The translations under genes were made by a program, and so were the position numbers. Below, in pieces: positions 34,420 to 44,193 of a stretch of DNA of 64,000 bases. Each line of letters starts with the position of its first letter. Within the stretch, counting starts at the first letter, position 1. Origin of the DNA: Arthrospiribacter ruber (GTDB lineage Bacteria > Bacteroidota > Bacteroidia > Cytophagales > Cyclobacteriaceae); the NCBI RefSeq assembly GCF_019343195.1, contig NZ_RPHB01000012.1, positions 51,487 to 115,486 of the forward strand. Direction: 5' to 3'. Below the pieces are notes generated by a model. That model was not told the origin of the DNA and searched no databases. It worked only from the letters and a program-made list of their open reading frames with translations.

Positions 34420-36099
34420 ATGAGTTCAGAAAAAATAATCTTTTCAATGGCCGGGGTATCCAAGATTTATCCCCCTCAAAAAAAAGTACTTAAGGACATT
34501 TACCTCTCATTTTTTTACGGAGCCAAAATAGGTGTTTTGGGTCTGAACGGATCCGGAAAATCTTCACTCCTGAAAATCATTGCCGGCATTGACAAGGAAT
34601 TCCTTGGAGAAGTGGTGTGGTCTCCGGGGTACTCAGTAGGCATGCTGGAACAAGAGCCTCAGCTCGACCCATCCAAAACTGTCAAAGAAGTGGTGGAAGA
34701 AGCGGTTTCCGAGACAGTGGCATTATTGAAGGAATTTGAGGAAATCAATGAGAAATTCATGGATCCTGCCATCATGGAAGATCCGGACGCCATGGATAAG
34801 CTGATTACCAAGCAGGGAGAAGTGCAGGAAAAGCTGGACGCTGCCAATGCTTGGGAGCTGGAAACCATGCTCGAAAAAGCCATGGATGCTCTACGCCTCC
34901 CCCCTGCCGAAGCCAATGTAGCACATCTTTCAGGAGGTGAAAAAAGAAGGGTAGCCCTATGTAGATTGCTTCTTCAGGAGCCTGATGTTTTGCTGCTGGA
35001 TGAGCCTACCAACCACTTGGATGCAGAATCTGTCCTCTGGCTGGAGCAACATCTACAACAATACAAAGGAACAGTCATTGCGGTGACACACGACCGTTAT
35101 TTCCTCGACAATGTGGCCGGGTGGATACTTGAACTGGACAGAGGTGAAGGCATTCCTTGGAAAGGGAACTACTCTTCCTGGCTGGACCAAAAGCAGCAAA
35201 GACTAAAACAGGAAGAAAAAACGGAGTCGAAAAGACAAAAAACGCTCGAAAGAGAATTGGAATGGATACGTATGGCTCCAAAAGCCCGTCAGGCAAAAGG
35301 AAAAGCCAGATTGAGTGCTTATGATAAGCTTATCAGTGAGGAAGGAAAAGAAAAAGAGGCCAAACTGGAACTTTATATCCCGCCTGGACCAAGATTGGGA
35401 GCCAAAGTCATTGAAGTAAACGGTGTCTCAAAAGCTTATGGAGACAAATTATTGTTTGAAGACTTATCGTTCAACCTGCCACAAGGCGGGATTGTCGGAG
35501 TCATTGGGCCAAATGGTGCAGGAAAATCTACTTTGTTCAAACTAATAACTGGTCAGGAAAAAGCAGATGCAGGAAACTTCGAAGTGGGAGAAACTGTAAA
35601 ACTTGCCTATGTAGATCAAGAGCACGACAATCTTGACCCCAACAAATCGGTCTATCAGGCCATTTCGGAAGGAAACGAATTTATCAAGCTTGGCAACAAA
35701 GAAATCAATGCCAGGGCTTATGTGAGTAAATTCAACTTTGGGGGTTCCGATCAGGAGAAAAAACTCGGTGTACTTTCCGGAGGAGAACGCAACAGGGTAC
35801 ATTTGGCCATGACCTTAAAAGAAGGCGGCAACCTTCTCCTGTTGGATGAACCTACCAATGACCTGGATGTGAACACACTCAGAGCGCTGGAGGAAGCATT
35901 GGAAAATTTCGGCGGCTGCGCAGTAGTCATTTCGCACGACAGATGGTTCTTGGATAGGATCTGTACTCATATTCTAGCTTTCGAAGGGGATTCTCAGGTA
36001 TACTGGTTTGAAGGAAATTTTTCAGATTATGAGGAAAACAAGAAAAAACGTCTGGGTGATGTGACACCTAGGAGGATTAAGTATAAGAAGCTGAAGTAA
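34420..36099 (+). CDS. ettA: Energy-dependent translational throttle protein EttA (ABC-F)
   Basis: 559 residues with two ABC domains: Walker [12 protein letters not shown] (about 41) and [11 protein letters not shown] (about 367), signatures [13 protein letters not shown] and [13 protein letters not shown], Walker [15 protein letters not shown] and [14 protein letters not shown]. The interdomain linker [23 protein letters not shown] is that of EttA. It binds the ribosomal E site and gates translation according to ATP/ADP. Length is normal for EttA. Confidence 0.97.
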   Translation: MSSEKIIFSMAGVSKIYPPQKKVLKDIYLSFFYGAKIGVLGLNGSGKSSLLKIIAGIDKEFLGEVVWSPGYSVGMLEQEPQLDPSKTVKEVVEEAVSETVALLKEFEEINEKFMDPAIMEDPDAMDKLITKQGEVQEKLDAANAWELETMLEKAMDALRLPPAEANVAHLSGGEKRRVALCRLLLQEPDVLLLDEPTNHLDAESVLWLEQHLQQYKGTVIAVTHDRYFLDNVAGWILELDRGEGIPWKGNYSSWLDQKQQRLKQEEKTESKRQKTLERELEWIRMAPKARQAKGKARLSAYDKLISEEGKEKEAKLELYIPPGPRLGAKVIEVNGVSKAYGDKLLFEDLSFNLPQGGIVGVIGPNGAGKSTLFKLITGQEKADAGNFEVGETVKLAYVDQEHDNLDPNKSVYQAISEGNEFIKLGNKEINARAYVSKFNFGGSDQEKKLGVLSGGERNRVHLAMTLKEGGNLLLLDEPTNDLDVNTLRALEEALENFGGCAVVISHDRWFLDRICTHILAFEGDSQVYWFEGNFSDYEENKKKRLGDVTPRRIKYKKLK

Positions 36100-36103
36100 T
36101 TTG

Positions 36104-36190
36104 AGTGAACTAAGCACGAAGTACCAAGTAGGGGTTCGGGCAATAGAAAGAGATGAGAAGCAAGAGGCGAGGAGCGAAAATCAACAGTGA
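36104..36190. repeat. Heptad-like degenerate block after ettA
   Basis: GCACGAA, GTACCAA, GTAGGGG and later AGATGAG, AAGCAAG, AGGCGAG, GAGCGAA keep a seven-base period. The block directly follows the ettA stop codon. Confidence 0.5.
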
Positions 36191-36304
36191 AATATACTGG
36201 CGTGAAATAAATAGAAATATGCCTTCGGCGAAATATTCGGGACTAGTAAACCGGAAATTATCCTTAAAAGTAACTAAAGTTCCTCTTTATAAATGAAGTA
36301 CAAA

Positions 36305-36338
36305 CACCCCTGCGGAATCAGCGGGGGTATTTCTTTTT
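36305..36338 (+). terminator. Terminator downstream of ettA
   Basis: ACCCCTGC / GCGGGGGT stem (one G-T pair) followed by ATTTCTTTTTT. The rest of the 36100-36446 gap holds the heptad block and no gene. Confidence 0.8.
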
Positions 36339-36446
36339 TGAAAGATCAAAACATTTTCAGCTAATCCTCTCTCACTTAAAGAAGTTTAACATTTTACCTT
36401 TATAGATTTAGGTGGTATTTCTATAATTTTAAAGAAAAATTAAGTT

Positions 36447-36902
36447 ATGAAAATTCGTATTTTCTTCCTGCTTCTTGCTTTCATAGCCCTGAGCAATTCA
36501 GCTTTTGCTCAGGAAAAATGGTATCCAATCTACTTTGGTATATACAATAGTGGAGATGTTAATTTTATTGCCATTGGAAGTAATTTTGAAAAAAAACATT
36601 TTGGTGAACTAAGGTTAACTTCCGGAAACAGATCAAATTTCGACCTCACTGCTGAGGGCATATTCTATAGAAATTTGATCCAAAAAGAAAATTTAAACTT
36701 TCATCTCGGAGCGATGGTCGGGGTATCAGAACATGACAATCGTGCAGTTGCCCACTTTGGGCTTCCTGTCGGACTTACCCTTAAACCCTTTCCATCAGAT
36801 AGAAACTTTACGTTTTTAATTGAAGCTATGCCCAATACTTATGACTACCGCGTCAATTTTAGAGGCAGTTTAGGCATCCGGTACAGACTGGATTTTAAAT
36901 AG
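36447..36902 (+). CDS. Small secreted beta-barrel-like protein
   Basis: 151 residues with a signal peptide (about 1-21, ...NSAFAQE). The mature part is made of short alternating strands (WYPIYFGIYNSGDVNFIAIGSNF; FGELRLTSGNRSNFDLTAEGIFY) and ends GSLGIRYRLDFK, consistent with an eight-stranded outer-membrane barrel. No named family recognised. Single gene. Confidence 0.75.
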   Translation: MKIRIFFLLLAFIALSNSAFAQEKWYPIYFGIYNSGDVNFIAIGSNFEKKHFGELRLTSGNRSNFDLTAEGIFYRNLIQKENLNFHLGAMVGVSEHDNRAVAHFGLPVGLTLKPFPSDRNFTFLIEAMPNTYDYRVNFRGSLGIRYRLDFK

Positions 36903-37083
36903 TATAAATAATGAAATATGATTTTAAGCTAGTTTGCCTATAACATCAATTTACAATTTTAACATTTGGATTTTATTATTATCGAAATAACTGAAGGAGC
37001 TACTGGTAATTATGCTACTGGTATCATTCCGTAATGCTTATAATTCTAATTACTGATCTGAAGCTAATTCAAACATTTTTCCT

Positions 37084-37118
37084 TAAGATCTCTAATCTTC
37101 AAAAATTCAGAGATCTTA
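37084..37118. terminator. Hairpin in spacer before aminotransferase
   Basis: TAAGATCTCT and AGAGATCTTA are perfect 10-base arms around a 15-base loop, followed by a weakly T-rich stretch. It could terminate the preceding barrel gene. The remainder of the 36903-37182 spacer shows nothing else. Confidence 0.45.
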
Positions 37119-37182
37119 TTAAATTTTCTTCAATAATTCTTCTTGTTTTTTGTTTCTTTGCCAAAGAAATACAGGTAAACGC

Positions 37183-38505
37183 ATGAGAAACCTACTTTTA
37201 CGACCAGGAGCAGAGGAGCTTTCCTACGAGATCCGTGGTATTGTCAAAAAAGCCCGGGAAATAGAAGCATTGGGATATTCCATCACCTGGGAAAACATAG
37301 GCGATCCCATTCAAAAAAACAATACCGTCCCTTCCTGGATGAAAGCCATCGTGTCTGACCTCGTGCAGGATGACAAAACCTACGGGTATGCGGATTCCAA
37401 AGGAGTTTTGGAAACACGTCAGTTCCTTGCCAAGCTCAATAATGAAAAAAAAGGCACTCAAATCAGTGCTGATGATATACTGTTTTTCAATGGCCTGGGA
37501 GATGCTATAGCCAAACTCTATCAGTTTTTGATCCCCACCGCTAGAATTATAGGCCCTTCACCTGCCTACAGCACACACAGCTCAGCCGAAGCAGCTCATG
37601 CCAATACCGCTCCTATCACATACATGCTGGATCCGGAAAATCAATGGCTGCCCGACATGGAAGACCTTTACAACAAAGTCAAATACAATCCCAGTATTGT
37701 GGGGATTTTGATCATCAATCCGGACAACCCTACCGGGATGGTCTATCCAAAGGAGGTCCTGGAAAGTTTTGTGCGGATAGCAAAAGAATTCAACCTCTTA
37801 TTGATAGCTGATGAAATCTATCAAAACATCACCTACAACGGTATAGAAGCCACTGCTTTGGCAGAAGTCATCGGAGACCTTCCCGCCATATCACTGAAGG
37901 GAATCTCCAAAGAATTTCCTTGGCCAGGATCAAGGTGCGGATGGATGGAGTTTTACAATAGAAATGCCTCACAGGAATTTGCTAAGCTCTGTCAGACACT
38001 GGAAAACGCAAAAATGATTGAAGTCTGTTCGACAATCCTTCCACAGCTTTCAATCCCCAAAATCATGAGCCATCCTGAATACAAAGCTTATAGAGTGGAA
38101 CAAAATGAACGAATTGGAAAAAGGAGTAGAATTATGAAAGAGATCCTGGGTGACATACCGGGAATCAAATTCAACCCCACTCAAGGAGCATTTTACAATA
38201 CCATCGTATTCGATGAATCATACCTGAACAAAGCCCAGTTTCTCCCCATAAAAGATCCAAAAATCCAGCAACTTCTAGACAGATGGCTGGAAGAAAAGGA
38301 CATGCCTTTGGACAAGCGATTTGTCTACCACCTATTGGCTGCACATCAGATTTGCGTGGTACCCATCAGTTCTTTTTGTTCAGACTTAAGGGGCTTTAGG
38401 GTAACCTTATTGGAAGAAAATGAAGAGGTTTTCCGACAGACATTTTTACGTCTGGGAGATGCCATCCGACAATACCTTAATTCTACTGCAAAAGAATTGG
38501 CATAA
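37183..38505 (+). CDS. PLP-dependent aminotransferase, class I/II
   Basis: About 440 residues from ATG 37183 (MRNLLLRPGAEELSYEIRGI); an in-frame start 33 bases upstream is weaker. Fold-type I motifs: ENIGDPIQKNN, YGYADSKGVLETR, LIINPDNPTG, LLIADEIYQNI, and the PLP-binding Lys in SLKGISKEFPWPGSRCGW. It resembles AlaA/AspC-like enzymes, but the exact amino acid is uncertain. Its last 160 bases overlap the convergent zinc phospholipase-like gene. Confidence 0.92.
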   Translation: MRNLLLRPGAEELSYEIRGIVKKAREIEALGYSITWENIGDPIQKNNTVPSWMKAIVSDLVQDDKTYGYADSKGVLETRQFLAKLNNEKKGTQISADDILFFNGLGDAIAKLYQFLIPTARIIGPSPAYSTHSSAEAAHANTAPITYMLDPENQWLPDMEDLYNKVKYNPSIVGILIINPDNPTGMVYPKEVLESFVRIAKEFNLLLIADEIYQNITYNGIEATALAEVIGDLPAISLKGISKEFPWPGSRCGWMEFYNRNASQEFAKLCQTLENAKMIEVCSTILPQLSIPKIMSHPEYKAYRVEQNERIGKRSRIMKEILGDIPGIKFNPTQGAFYNTIVFDESYLNKAQFLPIKDPKIQQLLDRWLEEKDMPLDKRFVYHLLAAHQICVVPISSFCSDLRGFRVTLLEENEEVFRQTFLRLGDAIRQYLNSTAKELA

Positions 38506-39506
38506 GGTACAACAAGACTTGACAGCAAGGTTGGTGAGAGAGAAAAATCATTAAAAGCCAAACCTTCATGTTCCCGTACTTTGATTTCCTTATCAGGCAC
38601 AAGGTCTTCTTTCGGCATTTCATCTTCCGGCAAGAGCACACCTGACAGATCAGGCTGTCCTGCATCAATCCATGCCGTATACCAAAAGTCCGCCACCATT
38701 TTGACAGAGCGCCTCATTTGCCGTTCTACCTGTCCCGAAAGCATGGAGTGGTAGGCCAAAGTAAAATCCCTTGAATACATTTGGGTATTAAGCCCGCCTC
38801 GTTCATCAAAAGTATATTTCTTATCCTGAGGAAACCGTTCAGTAAGAATTTTTTCAAACCTCAGCACCGAATCCAATGCCAGGTGGGCGCCTTTCACGGC
38901 TTCCCATACCGACAGCTGCGGCTTGTCATGGTATTCTGCTTTTCCTACAAAAAAGTCATACTCATCTGCCAAAAGCTCGGGAATCCTACTTTCCCAAAAA
39001 GGATGCACTCCATATTGCCCTGTTAGTTGGCCATTGTAATTTTTGGTAGTATGTAAGGGTACATGCATATCACCGATATAATGTCCTAAATCGGCAGATA
39101 GCCTCAGGATGGCCTTTGCATCTTTCCTCAAAAAAGCCTGGGTAAGCTGAAGTTTGACATGATAGACATTCCATGGCCCTATGCCCTTTTCTCTCAATTC
39201 AGCTTCTGTATAAATCTCCAAAGCCTGGTTCCAATACCTCGGAAGGGTGTATAACGCACTATCCCCATAGCTGTCTATATCGATAAAGTGCTTCTCTGCC
39301 TCCCCTTTTACCGCATACCTCCTTCTATCTGGATTGACAGCATTTTCGGTTATGAAATCAATGTTTTTTTTGTAAAAAACCATCATCTCAGGAGGCAATA
39401 GATAGACCGCTTGTCGGTTGATTTTTCTGTGTGCAAAAAAACCCCAACCATATAGGTCTGCTCCAAAAACAAAAATTGCTAAGCTCAAAAGGAAAAGTTT
39501 TCTCAT
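38346..39506 (-). CDS. Zinc-dependent phospholipase C / S1-P1 nuclease-like protein
   Basis: 386 residues. Signal peptide (about 1-19), then mature N-terminus WGFFAHRKINRQAVYLLP where the first Trp and His are zinc ligands in this superfamily, and LGHYIGDMHVPLHTTKNYNG with further His/Asp ligands. A secreted or periplasmic hydrolase of phospholipids or nucleic acid; the substrate is not resolved. The final 53 or so residues (after about SLVVPYANS) are antisense to the aminotransferase C-terminus and look like read-through past a lost stop, not conserved domain. Confidence 0.85.
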   Translation of the reverse strand: MRKLFLLSLAIFVFGADLYGWGFFAHRKINRQAVYLLPPEMMVFYKKNIDFITENAVNPDRRRYAVKGEAEKHFIDIDSYGDSALYTLPRYWNQALEIYTEAELREKGIGPWNVYHVKLQLTQAFLRKDAKAILRLSADLGHYIGDMHVPLHTTKNYNGQLTGQYGVHPFWESRIPELLADEYDFFVGKAEYHDKPQLSVWEAVKGAHLALDSVLRFEKILTERFPQDKKYTFDERGGLNTQMYSRDFTLAYHSMLSGQVERQMRRSVKMVADFWYTAWIDAGQPDLSGVLLPEDEMPKEDLVPDKEIKVREHEGLAFNDFSLSPTLLSSLVVPYANSFAVELRYCRMASPRRKNVCRKTSSFSSNKVTLKPLKSEQKELMGTTQI

Positions 39507-39630
39507 ACTTAAAAATAATCAATCATTAATCCCAAATAAAACAAAATATACTACCTTTGTCAACTTGGAAATTGAAATCTGCAGGAAATACCGACAAAGC
39601 ATTTGATTTTAAGCTAAGTTTAGAATTTCT

Positions 39631-39661
39631 TTTGCGTTTCTAAAATTATCAGTTAACTTTG
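39631..39661 (+). promoter_or_regulatory. Promoter of rpsT
   Basis: TTTG (39631-39634), exactly 19 bases, then TAACTTTG (39654-39661): a full match to the Bacteroidota housekeeping promoter, 52 bases before the rpsT start. Confidence 0.8.
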
Positions 39662-39713
39662 CACTCCGTTTAGGTAAAGGGTGTAATCAAAGAAATTAAG
39701 TTAAATAAAGGAT

Positions 39714-39968
39714 ATGGCAAATCACAAATCGGCACTTAAAAGAATCCGTGCAAACGAAGCCAAGCGTTTGAGAAACAGGTATCAGCACAAAACTACCAGA
39801 ACTTTCATCAAAAGATTGAAGTCTGTAACTGATAAAACTGAAGCGCAGGAATTGTTGAAGACAGTTACTTCCATGATTGATAAGCTTGCCAAAAAGAATA
39901 TCATTCACAAAAACAATGCTGCCAACAAGAAATCAAAATTGACGAAATTCGTCAATGCAATGGCATAA
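39714..39968 (+). CDS. rpsT: 30S ribosomal protein S20
   Basis: 84 residues: MANHKSALKRIRANEAKRLRNRYQHKTTRTFIK start and the Lys-rich C-terminal helix KNIIHKNNAANKKSKLTKFVNAMA. Normal length, single gene with its own promoter and terminator. Confidence 0.97.
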   Translation: MANHKSALKRIRANEAKRLRNRYQHKTTRTFIKRLKSVTDKTEAQELLKTVTSMIDKLAKKNIIHKNNAANKKSKLTKFVNAMA

Positions 39969-39989
39969 GAAGAAATTATCCGTTTAAAT

Positions 39990-40019
39990 AGCCCCGGTAG
40001 ATATATCGGGGCTTTTTTT
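39990..40019 (+). terminator. rpsT terminator
   Basis: AGCCCCG / CGGGGCT stem with a 10-base loop and T7. Confidence 0.92.
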
Positions 40020-40096
40020 ATTGTATCTCCCTTAGTATTTTTAAACATCTTCATTCCAAAGGTTTGGAGATGGATTTTTCACTTTTAGTCAAAACT

Positions 40097-40795
40097 ATGG
40101 AAGATTATACCTCGATCAAGATTTCCTTGCTTTCTGAGGAAGACAGACCCAGAGAAAAACTTTTGTTGAAAGGCAAATCTGCACTTTCAGATTCAGAACT
40201 CATTGCCATCCTTATAGGCTCAGGAACAAAACAGCTCAGCGCTGTAGACCTTTCACGCCACATCCTCAGCAAGGTCAATTACAATTTATCAGAACTGGCC
40301 AGGCTCAGTATTTCTGATCTTACTAAATTCAAAGGCATTGGCGAAGCAAAAGCTATTACTATCGTGGCCGCACTGGAACTGGGACGTAGGCGCAAACTGA
40401 TCACTGAAAAAACCCATAAACCCAAAATCAACTCCTCTGCAGATGTCTGGAACATCATGAAACCTGACCTCTTGGACGAAACCATAGAACATTTCTATGT
40501 ATTGCTTCTCAACCGCAACAATCAGGTCATCAAAAAACAGCTCATCAGCTCCGGGGGGACCACAGGAACCGTAGCAGACCCAAAGATCATTTTCAAATAT
40601 GCCCTGGACAACCTTGCAAACTCCATCGTCCTGATACACAACCATCCCTCAGGAAACCTGAAACCTTCAGAGCAAGATAGACGTCTGACCAATCGGCTGA
40701 AAGAAGCTGGTAAAAACCTGGACATCCCGGTCATTGACCATGTGATATTCACAGATCTTGCCTATTTTAGCTTCGCAGATGAAGGACTGATCTGA
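40097..40795 (+). CDS. radC: RadC-family protein (UPF0758/JAB domain)
   Basis: About 232 residues if started at MEDYTSIKISLLSEEDRPREKL; two upstream ATG codons (40064, 40070) are also in frame. An N-terminal helix-hairpin-helix (LTKFKGIGEAKAITIVAALELGRR) is followed by the JAB/MPN domain with metal motif IHNHPSGNLKPSEQD. The old link to DNA repair is not well supported; the biochemical role is unknown. Confidence 0.92.
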   Translation: MEDYTSIKISLLSEEDRPREKLLLKGKSALSDSELIAILIGSGTKQLSAVDLSRHILSKVNYNLSELARLSISDLTKFKGIGEAKAITIVAALELGRRRKLITEKTHKPKINSSADVWNIMKPDLLDETIEHFYVLLLNRNNQVIKKQLISSGGTTGTVADPKIIFKYALDNLANSIVLIHNHPSGNLKPSEQDRRLTNRLKEAGKNLDIPVIDHVIFTDLAYFSFADEGLI

Positions 40796-40842
40796 GTGCC
40801 TGCCTTATAAATACACTCAGGCATATTCTGAAAATACTATAC

Positions 40843-41490
40843 ATGAAAACGAATACCATTTTAATCATTGGAGTGCTGAGTGTCATCCTTTTGGCAATCG
40901 GCTATACTTTAGTAGGCACGGAAAGCCCGGAAACCTATCTCGAAACCGTAGAAAAAGAAAGGGAAAGGCAGTATAAATTCATTCGCTTCAACATCGAGTC
41001 TCCACTGACAGATGAACAAAAACGGAATTTCGGTAAACTGATCTACTTCCCCATAGATCCTGATTATAAAGTCAGGGCCAGGATGGTACCCCTTGAAAAC
41101 AAGAAAATGGTGGAACTCCCCATGACCGATGGTTCAATGGAAAAATACCTACAGCATAGCTATGCCGAATTTGAACTGAAAGGGGAAAGCATCAAGCTAC
41201 TGCTACTTCAGTCCCAAAAAGATCCGGACCGGAGAAATTTCTTCTTAGCATTTGCTGACGCCACAAGCGGAGAAGAAACCTACGGAGGAGGACGCTACAT
41301 CAACCTGAGACAGGATGGGAAAAACAGCATTACCATAGATTTCAATCTCGCATACAACCCATACTGTGCCTACAATCCAGATTATGCATGCCCCTTGCCA
41401 CCAAGAGAAAACGTTCTGGAAATACCCATCTTTGCCGGGGAGAAAGATTATAAGAAGGATGAGGGAGGAAGGATAAGGGAGGAAGGATGA
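40843..41490 (+). CDS. DUF1684 domain-containing protein, C-terminus altered by repeat
   Basis: 215 residues with one N-terminal membrane anchor (about 5-22). The core RYINLRQDGKNSITIDFNLAYNPYCAYNP and ACPLPPRENVLEIPIFAGEKDYK is diagnostic of DUF1684. After AGEKDYK the remaining residues KDEGGRIREEG and the TGA stop are encoded by the GGATGAG/GGAGGAA heptad array, so the native 3' end was probably replaced. Function unknown. Confidence 0.85.
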   Translation: MKTNTILIIGVLSVILLAIGYTLVGTESPETYLETVEKERERQYKFIRFNIESPLTDEQKRNFGKLIYFPIDPDYKVRARMVPLENKKMVELPMTDGSMEKYLQHSYAEFELKGESIKLLLLQSQKDPDRRNFFLAFADATSGEETYGGGRYINLRQDGKNSITIDFNLAYNPYCAYNPDYACPLPPRENVLEIPIFAGEKDYKKDEGGRIREEG

Positions 41491-41530
41491 AGGATGAAGG
41501 AGGAAGGATGAGGGATGAAGGAGGAAGGGT
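41457..41530. repeat. Heptad repeat array, GGATGAA/GGAGGAA type
   Basis: GGATGAG, GGAGGAA, GGATAAG, GGAGGAA, GGATGAA, GGATGAA, GGAGGAA, GGATGAG, GGATGAA, GGAGGAA in register. The first part is read as the DUF1684 C-terminus. Confidence 0.85.
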
Positions 41531-41565
41531 GAGAGGTTAGAAACAAGACGCGAGATGCGAGACAA

Positions 41566-41712
41566 ATAGAAGATAGGTATGATATTCAAAAGAGCCACGT
41601 ATTTCGTCTATCGTAAATCGTAATTTTTAGAATAGAGATACGGGAAGTGAGAAAAATAGAAGATAGTTGTGATATACATTAGAGCCTCGTAAATTGTAAA
41701 TCGCAATTTTTC
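41566..41712. repeat. Tandem duplication of an approximately 60-base unit before pheT
   Basis: Two copies (41566-41630 and 41655-41712) of a unit beginning AAATAGAAGATAG, passing through AGAGCC(A/T)CGTA and ending AATCG(T/C)AATTTTT. The unit ends in CGTAAAT/CGTAATT heptads like the TTACGAT heptads of the 12.7 kb array, read in reverse. Confidence 0.7.
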
Positions 41713-41743
41713 AGGCTTGGTCTTCGTACCTAAGGCAATTCTC

Positions 41744-41751
41744 TTAAATTT
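41744..41751 (+). promoter_or_regulatory. Candidate promoter -7 box of pheT
   Basis: TAAATTTG matches the -7 consensus 29 bases before the pheT start; the -33 box is weak. Confidence 0.45.
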
Positions 41752-41779
41752 GTGCCTTATTCTGAACTGAGGTAATTCC

Positions 41780-44191
41780 ATGAAAATATCAATCAATAGA
41801 TTAAAAGATTTTATACAATTAGAACAAAACCCTGAAGAAATCGCCCAGCTGCTTACCGGCAGTGGCCTGGAAGTTGAGGGGATCGAACTTTTTGAGTCCG
41901 TCAAAGGGGGCATGGATGGCATCGTTATAGGAGAAGTTATCACTTGCCAAAAACACCCCAACGCTGACAAACTCAGCATCACCACTGTGGACATTGGAGA
42001 TCAGGTAGTACCAATTGTCTGTGGAGCGCCCAATGTGGCCCAAGGCCAAAAAGTCGTAGTGGCCAAAGAAGGCGCAACGCTTTACCCTTCCTCAGGGGAA
42101 CCATTTGAAATCAAAAAAGCCAAAATTCGAGGTGAAGTATCCCAGGGAATGATCTGTGCAGAAGACGAAATCGGTCTGGGTGAAGGTCATGACGGCATCA
42201 TGGTTTTGGATACTGATCTGCCCAATGGCACCCCTGCATCCGAATATTTTGAGGTCATAAAGGACCATGTTCTGGAAATCGGGCTAACCCCAAACAGGGC
42301 TGATGCGGCTTCTCACTTAGGTGTTGCACGTGACCTCAAGGCACTGCTCAATAGAGAAGTTTGCCTGCGTTCAGTAGAAGATTTCAAGATAGATAATACG
42401 TCCAGAACTGTTCGAGTAGAAATCGAAAGTGCTCAAGATTGTCCAAGATATGCTGGATTGACCATATCGAACATAAAAGTTGGGCCTTCCCCCGATTGGT
42501 TACAAAATTATCTCAAAGCACTCGATCTGGAACCGATCAATAATGTAGTGGATATTACCAATTTCATTCTCCATGACTTAGGCCAACCCCTGCATGCCTT
42601 TGACGTAGACAAAATCAGCGGAGAAAAGATCATTGTCCAAAAACTCCCAAAAGATACTCCTTTCACCACTCTGGATGACAAAGAAAGAAAGCTTTCCGGG
42701 GAAGAATTGATGATCTGTGATGAAAAAGGTGGGCTGTGTATAGCTGGTATTTTTGGAGGAAAAGGATCAGGAGTTTCTGAGAGTACCACTAGCGTTTTCC
42801 TGGAATCGGCCTATTTTTCACCCGATATAATCAGAAAGGGCTCTCAATTTCATGGACTCAAAACAGACGCTTCCTTCAGGTTTGAAAGGGGAACTGACCC
42901 CAACATGCCATTATATGCCCTGAAGCGCGCCGCATTGTTGATCAAAGAAATTGCAGGAGGAGAAATAAGCTCAGACATTTCTGATAATTACCCCAACCCA
43001 ATTGAGGACTTTGAAATAGAGGTAAGCTATGCGAATATTCACCGCCTGATCGGCAAGGAGATATCTAAAGAAGAAATCAGAAAAACATTAGAGAATCTGG
43101 ACATCCGCTACATCGGAGAAACGGAGAAGAATATCACTGTTTCCGTAAAACCTTACCGCGTGGATGTCACAAGGGAAGCCGATGTCATAGAAGAGATACT
43201 TAGGATACATGGATTTGATAAGGTAGCGCTTTCTGAAAACCTCAATGCAGACTACTTGGCCGAGCATCCTGCCAAGGATCTCAACAAACTGCAATACAAA
43301 CTCAGTGAAATCTTATCAGGCACAGGGTATTACGAGATCATAACCAACTCCCTCACCAAGCCACAATACGCAGAAAAGTCAGGATACCTGAGTACCGATG
43401 AAAATGTGGAAATCCTCAACAAACTGAGTGAAGACCTTGGTGTGATGAGGCAGACACTACTATTCTCTGGGCTGGAAGTATTGGCACACAATATCAACAG
43501 GAGGCAAAAAGACCTAAAGCTGTTTGAATTTGGGACAGCCTATTTCAAAACTGCAGAAGGATACAGGGAAGAAAAAAAACTAGCCCTGTTTTTGACCGGA
43601 GACAAAGCCGGTGAAAGCTGGCTGGCGCCATCAAAGGGAGTCTCCTTTCCGGACATTTATGCGACAGTGGAAGTGGTGTTGGACAAACTGGGCATAGAAA
43701 ATACCGAGGTGGAAATCATACATGAGGCACCTTTTGACTATGGTTTGAAAATCCACCTAGGAAGCAAAGTATTGGGCACAATAGGTCTGCTCAACTCCAA
43801 AATCTGCAAGCAGGCTGAAGTAAAACAAGAAGTATTTTTTGCAGAGCTCAGCTGGGACCTGCTGGGAAAAAAAGCTAAGGGTCTGAATAAATTCAGCGAA
43901 ATTTCCAAATTCCCTGAAGTCAGGAGAGATTTGTCCCTTGTGATCGACAAAGAGGTGAGCTTTGACCAAATCAGAAAGGTAGCACTCAAATCAGGAGGAA
44001 AACTATTGCAGAGAATCGGTGTCTTTGATGTCTATCAAGGAGAAAAAATTGAGCCGGGAAAGAAAGCTTATGCATTAAGTTTTTATCTTCAGGACAAAGA
44101 ACAAACACTCACCGACAAAATCATTGACAAAACCATGAACAGGCTGATCCAATCCTTTGAAAAAGAGGTTGGTGCCTTTATCAGAAAATAA
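41780..44191 (+). CDS. pheT: Phenylalanyl-tRNA synthetase beta subunit
   Basis: 803 residues, full length: N-terminal MKISINRLKDFIQ, tRNA-binding EMAP-like domain (about 40-150, LSITTVDIGD), B3/B4 editing region, B5 domain (about 400-475), catalytic-like core (VMRQTLLFSGLEVLAHNINRR) and the C-terminal anticodon-binding FDX domain (FPEVRRDLSLVIDKEVSF). The alpha subunit pheS is not adjacent. First gene of a run with a coiled-coil protein, zapA and rny. Confidence 0.97.
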   Translation: MKISINRLKDFIQLEQNPEEIAQLLTGSGLEVEGIELFESVKGGMDGIVIGEVITCQKHPNADKLSITTVDIGDQVVPIVCGAPNVAQGQKVVVAKEGATLYPSSGEPFEIKKAKIRGEVSQGMICAEDEIGLGEGHDGIMVLDTDLPNGTPASEYFEVIKDHVLEIGLTPNRADAASHLGVARDLKALLNREVCLRSVEDFKIDNTSRTVRVEIESAQDCPRYAGLTISNIKVGPSPDWLQNYLKALDLEPINNVVDITNFILHDLGQPLHAFDVDKISGEKIIVQKLPKDTPFTTLDDKERKLSGEELMICDEKGGLCIAGIFGGKGSGVSESTTSVFLESAYFSPDIIRKGSQFHGLKTDASFRFERGTDPNMPLYALKRAALLIKEIAGGEISSDISDNYPNPIEDFEIEVSYANIHRLIGKEISKEEIRKTLENLDIRYIGETEKNITVSVKPYRVDVTREADVIEEILRIHGFDKVALSENLNADYLAEHPAKDLNKLQYKLSEILSGTGYYEIITNSLTKPQYAEKSGYLSTDENVEILNKLSEDLGVMRQTLLFSGLEVLAHNINRRQKDLKLFEFGTAYFKTAEGYREEKKLALFLTGDKAGESWLAPSKGVSFPDIYATVEVVLDKLGIENTEVEIIHEAPFDYGLKIHLGSKVLGTIGLLNSKICKQAEVKQEVFFAELSWDLLGKKAKGLNKFSEISKFPEVRRDLSLVIDKEVSFDQIRKVALKSGGKLLQRIGVFDVYQGEKIEPGKKAYALSFYLQDKEQTLTDKIIDKTMNRLIQSFEKEVGAFIRK

Positions 44192-44193
44192 CT

